Part shown: positions 33,885 through 43,717 of the stretch, in pieces
How positions within the stretch are numbered: position 1 is the stretch's first letter
Layout of the letters: every line of letters starts with the position of its first letter
Assembly: GCA_016841205.1 (NCBI GenBank)
Contig: JAENZP010000010.1
Coordinates: 53,900-117,899, forward strand
DNA length: 64,000 nt
Direction: 5' to 3'
Source of the DNA: Desulfoscipio geothermicus
GTDB lineage: Bacteria; Bacillota; Desulfotomaculia; Desulfotomaculales; Desulfallaceae
Translations under genes and position numbers: made by a program
Notes under the pieces: generated by a model
Seen by the model: only the letters and a program-made list of their open reading frames with translations
Told to the model about the DNA's origin: nothing
Databases searched by the model: none

Positions 33885-35900
33885 TTGTTCAAGGTTATCA
33901 GGAAGCGGGACGGGCGTGAAGTGCCCTTTGACGACAGTAAAATTACCGATGCTATCTTCCAGGCGGCCCGGGCGGTAGGTGGAGAAGACCGGCAAACTGC
34001 CATGGAACTTACCATTGAAGCTCTGAAGATGCTAAAGAAAAAATATAACGGTATCACCTTCGGTGTGGAAGATGTGCAGGATGTGGTGGAAAAGGTGCTC
34101 ATCGAGGCAGGTCACGCCAAAACTGCCAAGGCATATATTCTGCACCGGGACAAGCGTACGCGCATCAGGGACGCCAAAAGCGATTTGATGGACGCGGTGG
34201 CGGAAATACTGGATGAAACCAGCCGGGAAAACGCCAATATTGGCAATTCCCCTTCAGCTAAAATGCTTCAAATAGCCAGCGCTGCCAGCAGGAAATATTA
34301 CCTCACCCGGTTAATTCCCGAAGAATTCTCCCAAGCCCACCAGCTGGGGGACATTCATATCCATGATTTGGATTTTTATGGAAAAACATTGACTTGTGTG
34401 CAAATACCACTGGGACAGCTTTTAGCCGAGGGGTTTGATAACGGACACGGATATATTCGCCCGCCCAAAAGACCCAGCTCAGCCACGGCGCTGGCGGCCA
34501 TTATACTGCAAAGTTCCCAGAATGATATGCATGGCGGGCAATCTTTTGCTTTTTTTGATAGGGACATTGCTCCCTATGTAGAAAATGCCAGTGATGATGA
34601 GATTTACCAATCGATGGAGGCTTTGATATATAATCTTAACTCCATGCACAGTCGCGCCGGCGCACAGGTCCCCTTTAGCTCCCTTAACGTAGGGACCGAG
34701 ACCTCCGAGGCAGCCCGCAAGGTGACTAGAAACCTGTTATTAGCCTATGAGGCCGGGTTGGGTCGGGGTGAGAACCCCATTTTCCCTAATATTATATTCC
34801 GGGTCCAGGAAAGGGTTAACTTTAACCCCGGCGAGCCTAACTACGACCTTTTCAAACTGGCTTTACGAGTATCGGCCAAGCGGCTTAACCCTACTTTTAG
34901 CTTTATGGATGCCAGCTTTAATAAAGAGTGGGGCGACCAAGTAAGTTACATGGGCTGCCGCACCAGGGTGATGGCTAACCGCCGTGGTCCGGCAGTAACC
35001 GATGGGCGGGGTAATCTTTCTTTTACCACTATTAACCTGCCCCGGGTGGCTATCAAGGCGGAGCGGGACATGGATAAATTTCTCCGCCTGCTGGACGAAG
35101 TGATGACTTTGACCATTCGCCAACTGTACCACCGTTTTGAAGTGCAGGCCAAACTCAAGGTGAAGGACATGCCCTTTCTGATGGGACAAAGACTGTATCT
35201 GAATTCCAGGGGGCTTAATGATTCTGATCCTATCCGGGAGGCTATCGTCAATGGTACTTTGTCGGTTGGTTTTATTGGGCTGGCTGAGACGTTAACCGCT
35301 TTATCCGGTCGGCACCATGGCGAGGACATGGAATCTCAAAAGTTGGGCGAACAAATTTTGGCACACATGCGGCGTCGCATTGACGAGGCCAGTGAAGAAT
35401 ATGACCTTAACTATACACTGCTGGCCACGCCGGCGGAGGGCTTAAGCGGACGGTTTATTGACATAGACCGCAAAGATTACGGTATTATTCCGGGTGTGAC
35501 AAATAAAGAGTATTATACTAACTCTTTCCATATACCGGTTGGTTTCCCAATCTCCAGCTTTGATAAAATCAGCTTGGAAGGCGTTTACCACAAATACTGC
35601 AATGCCGGGCATATTAGTTATGTGGAAATGGCTTCGCCGCCGGTGCATAACCCCGAGGCGATGGAAGCTATCGTCAGGCACATGAGGGAAAGCGATATGG
35701 GCTATGCCGCAGTCAATTTCCCGGTGGATTTTTGCACGGGCTGTGGAACCTTAGGGGTAATCAACGAGGATACCTGTCCCCGCTGCGGATCTACGGCTAT
35801 CCGGCGGGTGCGCCGCATTACAGGCTACCTGAGCACTGTAGACCGGTTCAACGACAGTAAGGTGGCCGAGCTGCACGACCGGATAGTGCATAATTTCTAG
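33885..35900 (+). CDS. nrdD: anaerobic ribonucleoside-triphosphate reductase (class III)
   Basis: 671 residues. N-terminal ATP-cone (FKVIRKRDGREVPFDDSKIT), ten-stranded barrel, C-terminal zinc site FCTGCGTLGV ... TCPRCGS and the glycyl-radical motif RRITGYLSTVDRFND, with the radical glycine at about residue 647. Reduces NTPs to dNTPs without oxygen; activated by NrdG. TTG 33885 follows GGAGGAGG (33869-33876) at 8 bases. Confidence 0.95.
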   Translation: MFKVIRKRDGREVPFDDSKITDAIFQAARAVGGEDRQTAMELTIEALKMLKKKYNGITFGVEDVQDVVEKVLIEAGHAKTAKAYILHRDKRTRIRDAKSDLMDAVAEILDETSRENANIGNSPSAKMLQIASAASRKYYLTRLIPEEFSQAHQLGDIHIHDLDFYGKTLTCVQIPLGQLLAEGFDNGHGYIRPPKRPSSATALAAIILQSSQNDMHGGQSFAFFDRDIAPYVENASDDEIYQSMEALIYNLNSMHSRAGAQVPFSSLNVGTETSEAARKVTRNLLLAYEAGLGRGENPIFPNIIFRVQERVNFNPGEPNYDLFKLALRVSAKRLNPTFSFMDASFNKEWGDQVSYMGCRTRVMANRRGPAVTDGRGNLSFTTINLPRVAIKAERDMDKFLRLLDEVMTLTIRQLYHRFEVQAKLKVKDMPFLMGQRLYLNSRGLNDSDPIREAIVNGTLSVGFIGLAETLTALSGRHHGEDMESQKLGEQILAHMRRRIDEASEEYDLNYTLLATPAEGLSGRFIDIDRKDYGIIPGVTNKEYYTNSFHIPVGFPISSFDKISLEGVYHKYCNAGHISYVEMASPPVHNPEAMEAIVRHMRESDMGYAAVNFPVDFCTGCGTLGVINEDTCPRCGSTAIRRVRRITGYLSTVDRFNDSKVAELHDRIVHNF

Positions 35901-35939
35901 TTAATAGCAGCCAGACCGAAAATTTTAGGAGGGATTTTG

Positions 35940-36434
35940 TTGAATACAATTAAAATATCCGGCATTGTTAAAGAAAGCGTGGTGGACGGGCCTGGTTTTC
36001 GATTGGTAATATTCACCCAGGGCTGTCCCAGGCATTGCCGGGGCTGCCAAAATCCCGAATTGATACCGGCAATTGGCGGGCGGGAAATGACCCCTGAAGA
36101 AGTGCTGCAATTAATTAAACAAAATATTACGTCGCTGACCGGGGGAATTACCTTTAGCGGGGGTGACCCTCTGATGCAGGCTGATGCGCTGGCCGAAATA
36201 TTAAAACTATTGTGCCAGGAGTACCCGAAATATAACATTTGGGTATACACCGGGTATACTTTTGAAGAGATAAAACACTGGCCGGTGCTCCAGTACGTAG
36301 ATGTACTGGTGGACGGTCCATACGAAGAAAACAGGCGTGATATTTCGCTGGCCTTTAGGGGTTCATCAAATCAGCGGCTCATAGACGTAAAGGCGTCTTT
36401 GGGCGGTGAAATCCGGTACCTGGGTATTTCATAG
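35940..36434 (+). CDS. nrdG: anaerobic ribonucleotide reductase activating protein (radical SAM)
   Basis: 164 residues. Radical-SAM motif C-x3-C-x2-C in TQGCPRHCRGCQNPE, then GGITFSGGDPLMQ. It generates the glycyl radical on NrdD. TTG 35940 is preferred over the adjacent TTG 35937; AGGAGGG (35927-35933) fits at 6 bases. It is 39 bases after nrdD. Confidence 0.93.
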   Translation: MNTIKISGIVKESVVDGPGFRLVIFTQGCPRHCRGCQNPELIPAIGGREMTPEEVLQLIKQNITSLTGGITFSGGDPLMQADALAEILKLLCQEYPKYNIWVYTGYTFEEIKHWPVLQYVDVLVDGPYEENRRDISLAFRGSSNQRLIDVKASLGGEIRYLGIS

Positions 36435-36544
36435 AAGAACAATTAAAAAGGCCCATTTTTCTCCAGCATTTACAAATGGCACTTTTCCTCCTTTTGGCTC
36501 ATAAAATATGTAGAGATTTGTGAATTAAAAAGGAGGGATAATTG

Positions 36545-37654
36545 ATGACTTATACAGTACAACCTGGCGATACACTGTCATCCATTGCTTACCGGTATGG
36601 CACCACCGTACAGCAATTGGTTGAGTTGAATAACATAGCTAATCCCAATTATATCTGGGTGGGGCAAAGTATAGTAATTCCTGGTGAAGATGACGATGTC
36701 GGCCAGCCTGGTGAGACGGGAGATATGGGAGGGGACCCTTCCGCGAGTAGAATTGTCAGCGGCCTGCGCTATACCATCAGCACTAGTCGCGCTAGTTACC
36801 AGCGCGGGGATCGAGTGAACATAACCTTCACAAAATGTAATGTTTCCGGCAGTACTATCAGGCTGCGCTACAATACAAGCCAGCGCTTTGATTTTGTAGC
36901 CCTGCGCAATGGTCGGGAAGTCTGGCGCTGGTCGGACGACCGGTTTTTTACTCAGACTACCGGCACGGAGGTGCTGCGATCGGGGGAATGCCGCACTTAC
37001 AGAGCCACTTGGGACCTGCGCAATAAACAAGGTAATTTTGTGACCCCCGATGACTTTACTATCAAAGCTTTCAACGTAGCCCGGACACTGAGCGGTCAGT
37101 CCGTTCAAATCAACATCCGGGTGGTGCGTGCAGGTGGGGAGCAACCGCCCCCCCCGACCGGGCAGCCCTGCCCTAAAACAAATATGTTGTCTGATCCGGG
37201 CATTGAAAGGTGGCTGGACAGAAATACACCCAGGATCTGGTCGGGAAGCAATGTGGTACGAACTACATCCGCTCACTCCGGCAGCTATGCTGCGGAACTG
37301 GGCGGCTATCCCGGTCGCCAGGCGGTGCTGTCCCAGACCGTGGATGCTGAACCCAATCGTATCTACCAGATTACCTTTTGGGGTATGGAACATGTGCAGC
37401 CCGGGCGGACAGCAAATTTCGTACTGGAAGTGGAAACGTTTATATACGACAGTGCGGGCCGGTTAATCGGCCGGGTAGATCCGACCTTTAATCCCGGCGC
37501 TCTACCTAATAATACCTACCAGCAGTACACTTTCACTACCGGGGTGCTGCCGGCGCGCACCGACCGCGCGGAACTGCGCTTTGTATTCCGGCCCAGCACC
37601 GGTAATGACAACACGGTGATCATTGATGATGTTGTAATGACTTGTGTACGTTAA
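36545..37654 (+). CDS. LysM - BsuPI-like - carbohydrate-binding-like domain protein
   Basis: 369 residues. LysM at 1-45 ([20 protein letters not shown]), acidic linker, a BsuPI-type domain at about 70-195 ([40 protein letters not shown]), and a C-terminal jelly-roll-like domain at about 220-369 ([31 protein letters not shown] [13 protein letters not shown]). No signal peptide, so it is released another way or acts inside the spore-forming cell. It may bind spore or wall glycan and carry an inhibitor-like domain. AGGAGGGA precedes ATG 36545. Confidence 0.7.
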   Translation: MTYTVQPGDTLSSIAYRYGTTVQQLVELNNIANPNYIWVGQSIVIPGEDDDVGQPGETGDMGGDPSASRIVSGLRYTISTSRASYQRGDRVNITFTKCNVSGSTIRLRYNTSQRFDFVALRNGREVWRWSDDRFFTQTTGTEVLRSGECRTYRATWDLRNKQGNFVTPDDFTIKAFNVARTLSGQSVQINIRVVRAGGEQPPPPTGQPCPKTNMLSDPGIERWLDRNTPRIWSGSNVVRTTSAHSGSYAAELGGYPGRQAVLSQTVDAEPNRIYQITFWGMEHVQPGRTANFVLEVETFIYDSAGRLIGRVDPTFNPGALPNNTYQQYTFTTGVLPARTDRAELRFVFRPSTGNDNTVIIDDVVMTCVR

Positions 37655-37677
37655 ATACAGTTATCAAAGAAGAAAGA

Positions 37678-37713
37678 AAAAGGCAGCCTGTCATAATCCG
37701 GCTGCCTTTTATG
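37678..37713 (+). terminator. intrinsic terminator between convergent genes
   Basis: AAAAGGCAGCC (37678-37688) pairs over 11 bp with GGCTGCCTTTT (37700-37710). The symmetrical A/T flanks allow it to work on both strands, for the LysM gene and the convergent FmdB gene. Confidence 0.9.
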
Positions 37714-37762
37714 TTGCACTGGCATTTCACGCCCAGTGCCTGATCGCTTAAAACCTGACCTT

Positions 37763-37987
37763 TTAGTGTCCGCAGGTGCTGCAATTGGTAGAACCACAGG
37801 TGCTGCAGCCACCGCCTCCGCCTGTAAACTGGTCGCCCGTCCCTTTGTTGCAAAAGCCCGACATAACTCTTTGGGGGGCCAGGGTCGAGCAGGCAGGGCA
37901 TTGCATATTTGCACCGCTTTCACCCATGGAGCATAACTTTTCAAAAAGGTGCCCGCATTTATGGCAGCGGAATTCGTAAATCGGCAT
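37763..37987 (-). CDS. FmdB-type zinc ribbon protein
   Basis: 74 residues. Putative regulatory protein FmdB/CxxC family: MPIYEFRCHKCGHLFEKLCS, then MQCPACSTLAPQRVMSGFCN, and a Gly/Cys-rich tail CSTCGSTNCSTCGH with four cysteines. Two CxxC pairs form the zinc ribbon; function unknown. ATG 37987 is preferred to ATG 37993 because AGGAG (38001-37997) is 9 bases from the former and only 3 from the latter. Confidence 0.85.
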   Translation of the reverse strand: MPIYEFRCHKCGHLFEKLCSMGESGANMQCPACSTLAPQRVMSGFCNKGTGDQFTGGGGGCSTCGSTNCSTCGH

Positions 37988-38168
37988 GCCCATACACTCC
38001 TTCCTATTATAATTTATGGCGAGCGGCTTTTGCTGTCAAGAATAGATGATTTTTTCCGATTAATTTTGCAGGGATTTAGGGTCAAAAAGTGAATAGTTAA
38101 TTATAATATTACCTTTGTATAGACATCGTAAACATAACACTTAATTAAACAACAAACGGGAGGCCAAA

Positions 38169-39728
38169 ATGCATATAACTTTTTACGGTGCAGCCCAAAC
38201 AGTTACCGGTTCGTGCCATGTTGTGGAAGCAGCTAACAAGAAAATAATGATCGATTGCGGTTTGTTTCAAGGTCCCCGGTTAATTCGTGAGCGAAACTAC
38301 CTACCCTTTTCCATGATACCTCAAACAGTGGATTATTTACTCATCAGTCATGCGCATATTGACCACAGTGGCATGATTCCCAAACTGTATAAGCATGGTT
38401 TTCAGGGGCGTGCACTGGCTACCGGAGCTACTGTGGACTTGCTGGAAGTAATGCTGCCCGATAGTGGCCATATACAGGAAATGGAGATTGAACGCTTAAA
38501 CCGCAAAGCCATGCGGGCGGGCACAAAACTTTTGGACCCTATTTACACCGCCGAGGACGCTTTTGATTGTGTAAAAAAAATTGAGCGGGTAAAATATGAC
38601 CAGGTTATCAGCCTGGATGAGAATATTACCGTGCGTTTTGTAGACGCCGGTCATATACTGGGGTCATCCATAGTGGAATTGTGGGTGCGTGAGGGGACCA
38701 AGCAGACCAAACTGGTATTCAGCGGGGACCTGGGGGCCATTGACAAGCCTTTCGTCAAAGACCCCACGGTCATAGATGAGGCGGATTACTTGGTGATGGA
38801 GTGTACTTATGGCGGCAGGCTTCATCGCGATAAAGGCAACCGGTTGGAAAAATTACGAACAATAATTCAGGAAACCTTCGAAAAGGGCGGCAACTTGATT
38901 ATACCTGCTTTTGCCGTGGAACGTACCCAGGATTTGCTTTATGATATTAATATATTGCTGATGAATGGCCAACTACCACCCATGCAGGTATATATAGACA
39001 GCCCTATGGCAGTGGCTGCCACCGAGGTTTTTAAACGGAATTATGAACATTTTGATCAGGAAACTACCCGGCTTATAACAACGGGTGAAAATCCACTGAC
39101 CATGCCGTTGCTGCACCTGTCCAGTACTGTGGAAGAATCTAAGGCATTGAACGAAATCAAGGGTGGTGCTATCATATTGTCGGCCAGCGGCATGTGCGAT
39201 GCCGGGCGAATTAAGCACCATTTAAAACATAACCTGTGGCGGCCTGAAAGCACTGTGCTGTTTGTAGGTTTTCAGGCCCCCGGTACCAAAGGGCAGCGAT
39301 TGCTAAGCGGGGTAACCTCTATTCGTATTCACGGTGAAGAAGTGGCGGTGCGGGCGGATATCAGATCCATTGATGGTTACTCTTCTCATGCCGATCAGCA
39401 GGGATTGCTTGACTGGATAAATGCTTATAAACAAAAGCCGAACCGGGTTTTTCTGGTACATGGTGAACCGGAGGCGCTGGCGGTGATGGAAAAGCTGGCG
39501 CTGGAACAAACCGGTATTGATGCGTACGCCCCAGCCTGGCAGGAAACCATAGAACTAACCCCCGGAGTTGTCTTTGAAGCCGAGGAACTACAAAAGGCTT
39601 ACCATGCCGTGTCATCAAGAATGGATAGTTTTATGCAGTCTACTCCCAGCCAAAGAGATTTGGAGCGGGTGATGGAGCAGTTTAAACAATTGGAATCCAT
39701 TCTTGCTAAAGTTCCCCAAGCAGGTTAG
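38169..39728 (+). CDS. beta-CASP metallo-beta-lactamase RNA nuclease
   Basis: 519 residues. Metal site HAHIDHSG, DAGHILGSS and GDLG; beta-CASP domain with NLIIPAFAVERTQDLLYDIN, the SASGMCDAGRIKHHL motif, and ISSHADQ-like YSSHADQ plus FLVHGEP. It resembles the CPSF/YSH1-type bacterial exonucleases rather than RNase J (555 residues with a different C terminus). Likely cytosolic RNA processing. No clear ribosome site beyond CGGGAGG immediately before ATG. It precedes pgeF by 27 bases. Confidence 0.9.
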   Translation: MHITFYGAAQTVTGSCHVVEAANKKIMIDCGLFQGPRLIRERNYLPFSMIPQTVDYLLISHAHIDHSGMIPKLYKHGFQGRALATGATVDLLEVMLPDSGHIQEMEIERLNRKAMRAGTKLLDPIYTAEDAFDCVKKIERVKYDQVISLDENITVRFVDAGHILGSSIVELWVREGTKQTKLVFSGDLGAIDKPFVKDPTVIDEADYLVMECTYGGRLHRDKGNRLEKLRTIIQETFEKGGNLIIPAFAVERTQDLLYDINILLMNGQLPPMQVYIDSPMAVAATEVFKRNYEHFDQETTRLITTGENPLTMPLLHLSSTVEESKALNEIKGGAIILSASGMCDAGRIKHHLKHNLWRPESTVLFVGFQAPGTKGQRLLSGVTSIRIHGEEVAVRADIRSIDGYSSHADQQGLLDWINAYKQKPNRVFLVHGEPEALAVMEKLALEQTGIDAYAPAWQETIELTPGVVFEAEELQKAYHAVSSRMDSFMQSTPSQRDLERVMEQFKQLESILAKVPQAG

Positions 39729-39755
39729 TAAATCAAATCTGAAAGGAAACTGTAT

Positions 39756-40577
39756 ATGCAAGGTGGTTTTAAACTCCACCGGTGTGGTGATCTGGCTTAT
39801 TTTACTGTGCCTTCTTTTGCCGCCACCGGGTTGGTGGCACATGCTTTTACCACCAGGCTTGGTGGGGTTAGCTTATCGCCTTACAGTTCCCTGAACCTGG
39901 GGCTGCATGTAGGTGATGATCCCCATAATGTAATTGCTAATCGGCAGTGTATTTGTGAAGCGCTTGGTGCGAATATTTCACGTCTAGTGGCGGGACAGCA
40001 GGTGCATGGTGATAAGGTGGTCACCGTGGGCGCTGCTCATGCCGGCAGGGGTGCTAAGTCCGAAGGTGATGCACTGCCCTGCGTGGATGCTTTAGTTACC
40101 GGTGAGCCATACGTGCTGCTTTCCAGTTACTATGCTGATTGCGTGCCTCTGCTGTTCCTTGACCCGGTGCGCCGGGTCATTGCTCTGGCCCATGCCGGCT
40201 GGAAAGGCACGGTGCAAAATATAGGAATTAAAACATTGCACCATATGGTAGAAAAACACGATTGTAAAGCGGAAGATATTTTAGCGGCGGTGGGCCCGGC
40301 TATTGGACCTTGCTGTTATGAAGTGGACGCCCCCGTTATGAAAGCGGTGGAGAGGTGTTTGCCAGACGGTCCGGTACCGGCCCGCACCGGCCAGCCCGGG
40401 CGCTGGTGGCTGGATTTGCCTGTAGTAAACTATCGCCTGCTGTTGGGTGCAGGTGTACGAGCTGAAAATATCACCATGGCAGGTTGCTGCACAGCCTGCC
40501 ATGATGATTTATTTTATTCATACCGTAAACAAAATGGCAACACCGGGCGGATGGCCTCGTTAATTATGTTGAAATAG
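39756..40577 (+). CDS. pgeF: YfiH/PgeF family (laccase-fold) peptidoglycan-editing/purine enzyme
   Basis: 273 residues of the YfiH/LACC1 family. Metal ligands: H in GQQVHGDKVV, C in YYADCVPLLFLDP, H in ALAHAGWKGTVQN; also GPAIGPCCYEV and CTACHDDLFYSYRK. The family removes L-Ser-containing muropeptide intermediates (PgeF) and shows purine nucleosidase/adenosine activities in LACC1 studies. In Firmicutes it lies near ylmE-sepF, as here. ATG 39756. Confidence 0.9.
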   Translation: MQGGFKLHRCGDLAYFTVPSFAATGLVAHAFTTRLGGVSLSPYSSLNLGLHVGDDPHNVIANRQCICEALGANISRLVAGQQVHGDKVVTVGAAHAGRGAKSEGDALPCVDALVTGEPYVLLSSYYADCVPLLFLDPVRRVIALAHAGWKGTVQNIGIKTLHHMVEKHDCKAEDILAAVGPAIGPCCYEVDAPVMKAVERCLPDGPVPARTGQPGRWWLDLPVVNYRLLLGAGVRAENITMAGCCTACHDDLFYSYRKQNGNTGRMASLIMLK

Positions 40578-40612
40578 TGCTGACCGTGGTGCTGCTAATT
40601 AATTATATTTTG

Positions 40613-40634
40613 GCCCTTAAGGGGCGTTTTTTTA
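40613..40634 (+). terminator. intrinsic terminator after pgeF
   Basis: GCCC (40613-40616) with GGGC (40622-40625), loop TTAAG, then G and a run of seven T. Short stem but a strong T-run. Confidence 0.7.
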
Positions 40635-40760
40635 TTTCTTAGGCAGGAGATTTTTGTTTTACGAGGTACTAAATATTATATACCAAATTCTTGTTAATAT
40701 GTTGAGTAATACTGTAAGCTACGATTCCAGTACTGACTAGATAGATAAAGGGGAGACAGT

Positions 40761-41699
40761 GTGGGCAAATACAGAGTGCGTCCCGGCCGGTTTATACCTG
40801 TATCGGTTGTGTTAGTTTGCGCGGTGGGATTAACTCTTTGGGGTACCTGGAGCACGCTTGCTTGGGCGAAAAACAATGTGCTGATGCATTTGCTTGATGT
40901 ACAACCTCTGGTTCATGATGAAATTAGAGAAACTTTGGCAGTTAAGGGTTTGCTGATAAAACATGAGGAACCGGTTAAGGCGCCGGCAGCCGGCAATATC
41001 CATCTGCTGGTACAAGATGGTGACCGGTTGCGTATAGGTATGCTGTTGGCCGAGATAAGTGGTATTTCAGATCAAAAGATTTGGAGTCCCAAAACTGGTG
41101 TTTTCTGTACGCACCTGGATAATTTGGAGAATTTGCTTATACCCGGTATGATCGATATATTGGACATGGATGAAGTTGAAAAAATAGACAACAGCGTAAC
41201 GCCGGTATCGGATGAAGTAGCCGACGGGCAAATCATCGGCAAAGTGGTGGACAATCTGCAGCCGTTGATGGTTTTTATCCAGGTAAAAAAAATGGATGAA
41301 TTTATAGCTCGATCATTTAAAAAGGATACAACAGTGGCCTTATTCTGGAATGATCAAAAGCTGGCGGGAAAAATTGCCCAAGTAAGTGTTGTGAATAAAA
41401 CATTAAGTATGATGGTTGAATTATCTTCGTATCCGGAAGATTTTATCCATGAGCGGCGGGTACAGCTTGATTTGGTTATCCGGCGGATGACCGGTTGGCT
41501 GGTTCCCGAGGGAGTGATAGTTTTCAAAGAAGGTAAACCGGGCCTTTATATTGTTTCTAAGCAAGCTATCCGCTGGATGCCCGTTGCGGTGCAGGATCGT
41601 TTGCAGGGCATGGTCGCTGTTAGCAGTGATACATTAAGCGGTTCAGTGCGTTATATAAAAAACCCTAGTTGGGCGCGGGAGGGTGTCCGGCTGAATTAG
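40761..41699 (+). CDS. HlyD-family-like membrane adaptor in the division cluster
   Basis: 312 residues. N-terminal membrane helix (FIPVSVVLVCAVGLTLWGTW), biotinyl-lipoyl-like segment (VKAPAAGNIHLLVQDGDRLR) and beta-barrel region (LVVEL-like LSMMVELSSYP, later RRMTGWLVPEGVIVFKEGKP). Such genes are found just before ylmE in Peptococcaceae; role unknown. They lack a partner transporter here, so an efflux function is doubtful. GTG 40761 behind GGGGAG. Confidence 0.75.
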   Translation: MGKYRVRPGRFIPVSVVLVCAVGLTLWGTWSTLAWAKNNVLMHLLDVQPLVHDEIRETLAVKGLLIKHEEPVKAPAAGNIHLLVQDGDRLRIGMLLAEISGISDQKIWSPKTGVFCTHLDNLENLLIPGMIDILDMDEVEKIDNSVTPVSDEVADGQIIGKVVDNLQPLMVFIQVKKMDEFIARSFKKDTTVALFWNDQKLAGKIAQVSVVNKTLSMMVELSSYPEDFIHERRVQLDLVIRRMTGWLVPEGVIVFKEGKPGLYIVSKQAIRWMPVAVQDRLQGMVAVSSDTLSGSVRYIKNPSWAREGVRLN

Positions 41700-41714
41700 G
41701 GGAGGGGGAATTCC

Positions 41715-42380
41715 ATGGGCGTGCGGGAAAATCTGCAGCAGGTCAGGGAAAAAGTCCGCCTAGCCGCGGTTCGGGCCGGACGTGATTTAGAAAAAATCAA
41801 TATAATAGCTGTAACTAAAAGGGTGGAGGTCTCCCGGATGCAGGAAGTTATACAGCAGGGGATTATCGATTTAGGAGAAAACCGGGTTCAGGAATTGACT
41901 AAAAAAATCACAGTTCTACCGGCGGGCTTGCACTGGCATATGATTGGTCATCTGCAGACCAACAAGGTGAAATATGTGATTGGTCAGGTAGATTTAATTC
42001 ATTCCCTGGACAGCTGGACTCTAGCCGAGGAAATCCACCGGCATGCTGATAATCATGGGATGGTGGCTCGGGTGTTGGTTCAGGTAAACATCTCTGGGGA
42101 AAAAACCAAGTACGGTATATCTCCCGAAGAATTACCTGATTTTCTGTTAGCACTGCGTGACTTGCCACAAATATCAGTACACGGGTTAATGACTGTTGCT
42201 CCCAATGTGCAAAACCCTGAAGAAGTGCGTCCTTATTTTAGGGAACTACGGTTGCTGGCCGCAGGGCACAACTTGGAACATCTTTCTATGGGCATGACCA
42301 ATGATTTCGAAGTGGCTGTGGAGGAAGGTGCTGATATGCTTCGTTTGGGTACGGCGATCTTTGGCTCTCGTGAAAATTAA
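41715..42380 (+). CDS. ylmE: YggS/YlmE PLP homeostasis protein
   Basis: 221 residues, single-domain PLP protein. PLP lysine in INIIAVTKRVEV; NRVQEL, WHMIGHLQTNKVK, VNISGEKTKYGIS, LSMGMTNDFEVAVEEG and LRLGTAIFG are family motifs. Keeps vitamin B6 and amino-acid pools balanced. Overlaps the usual ylmE-sepF-yggT-ylmH-divIVA order. GGAGGGGG precedes ATG 41715. Confidence 0.94.
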   Translation: MGVRENLQQVREKVRLAAVRAGRDLEKINIIAVTKRVEVSRMQEVIQQGIIDLGENRVQELTKKITVLPAGLHWHMIGHLQTNKVKYVIGQVDLIHSLDSWTLAEEIHRHADNHGMVARVLVQVNISGEKTKYGISPEELPDFLLALRDLPQISVHGLMTVAPNVQNPEEVRPYFRELRLLAAGHNLEHLSMGMTNDFEVAVEEGADMLRLGTAIFGSREN

Positions 42381-42415
42381 TATGTTATTATGAGTGAAAG
42401 GGACGGTGGGCGAAT

Positions 42416-42856
42416 TTGGCAAAGTTAGTGGATAAAGTTCTTAATTTTATGGGCTTTGAAGAGGAACAGGAAGATGGTAGCGAAAAGGAAATAAGTGCTT
42501 TTGAAGAGGAAAGAACAATAATTCAGAAACCCAAGAAAAAAAAAGGCCAGGTGGTCAGCTTACATTCCCAGCGACAAATGCGAGTTTCAGTGGTTGAACC
42601 CTATAGCTTTGATGACGTTCAAGGCATAGCTGATCATTTAAAAAACCACCGGCCGGTGATTGTTAACTTGGAGCAGACCGAGCCTGAGCTGGCCAAGCGG
42701 GTAGTGGACTTTGTAAGCGGTGCTACCTATGCGTTGGATGGCGGCATGCAAAAAGTGGGCAAGGGTATTTTCCTGTTTGTGCCCAACAATGTGGATATAG
42801 ATGTTGATATAAAGGAACAAATAAAAGAAAAGGGTATTTTGAACTGGATGAAGTAA
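42416..42856 (+). CDS. sepF: cell division protein SepF
   Basis: 146 residues. N-terminal amphipathic membrane anchor (AKLVDKVLNFMGFEEE), acidic/basic linker, and SepF core (about 60-140: EPYSFDDVQGIADHLKNHRP; RVVDFVSGATYALDG). It tethers FtsZ to the membrane. TTG 42416 with GGTGGGCG upstream. Between ylmE and proC. Confidence 0.93.
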   Translation: MAKLVDKVLNFMGFEEEQEDGSEKEISAFEEERTIIQKPKKKKGQVVSLHSQRQMRVSVVEPYSFDDVQGIADHLKNHRPVIVNLEQTEPELAKRVVDFVSGATYALDGGMQKVGKGIFLFVPNNVDIDVDIKEQIKEKGILNWMK

Positions 42857-42876
42857 TCATGGAAGGAAGTTAGACT

Positions 42877-43701
42877 ATGTCACTGGATGGGAAAAAGATC
42901 GGCTTTATCGGTGGTGGGGCTATGGCCGAAGCGTTGATTACCGGACTAATCTGCGCCAAACTGGTTTCGGCGCAGCAGATACTGGTCGGTGATTTAAGCG
43001 ACCAGCGCAGGGCGTATTTAGAGGAAAAATTTGCTGTAGGGGTCACCACCGATAACAGCGCAGTGATAATAAGTGCAGATATTGTTATTTTGGCAGTGAA
43101 ACCGTTTGTTATGAGTGAAGTTCTGGAAGATGTAGGGAATCATTTTGGCCCTGGTAAAACTGTAGTTTCTATTGCTGCGGGTATTACTACCACGTACATA
43201 GAAAAATTTCTAACAGGACAGGTACCGGTGGTGCGGGCGATGCCTAACACTCCGGCACTGCTGGGTGCAGGAGCAACAGCGGTGTGTTGTGGCCGGTGGG
43301 CTGCGGATCAGCACCAAGAACTAGCCCTGGCTATATTCGGCGCGGTGGGCCGGGCGGTGCCGGTGCCGGAAAAATTAATGGACGCTGTAACTGGACTCAG
43401 TGGCAGTGGGCCGGCATATATGTATATTATAGCTGAGGCGCTGGCTGATGCCGGGGTGCGCATGGGGTTGCCGCGGGACGTGGCGCTAACTCTAACCTCC
43501 CAAACCATGCTGGGGGCTGCCCGGATGATATTGGAAACAGACCGTCATCCGGCAATGCTCAAAGATATGGTAACCACTCCCGGGGGTACCACCATTGAGG
43601 GATTGTTTGCTCTAGAGAAGGGCGGCATAAGGGCCGCGCTGTACCGGGCGGTGGAAAAAGCCTGCCGGCGTTCCGGTGAACTGTCCGGAGAGGACAAATA
43701 A
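42877..43701 (+). CDS. proC: pyrroline-5-carboxylate reductase
   Basis: 274 residues. Rossmann motif IGFIGGGAMAEALITGL, VRAMPNTPALLGAGATAV, and the signature ATPGGTTIEGLFALEKGG (here VTTPGGTTIEGL). Last step of proline synthesis using NAD(P)H. Its place inside the division cluster is common in Firmicutes. ATG 42877 with GGAAGGAAG upstream. Confidence 0.94.
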   Translation: MSLDGKKIGFIGGGAMAEALITGLICAKLVSAQQILVGDLSDQRRAYLEEKFAVGVTTDNSAVIISADIVILAVKPFVMSEVLEDVGNHFGPGKTVVSIAAGITTTYIEKFLTGQVPVVRAMPNTPALLGAGATAVCCGRWAADQHQELALAIFGAVGRAVPVPEKLMDAVTGLSGSGPAYMYIIAEALADAGVRMGLPRDVALTLTSQTMLGAARMILETDRHPAMLKDMVTTPGGTTIEGLFALEKGGIRAALYRAVEKACRRSGELSGEDK

Positions 43702-43717
43702 CCAAACGGGGTGAATT

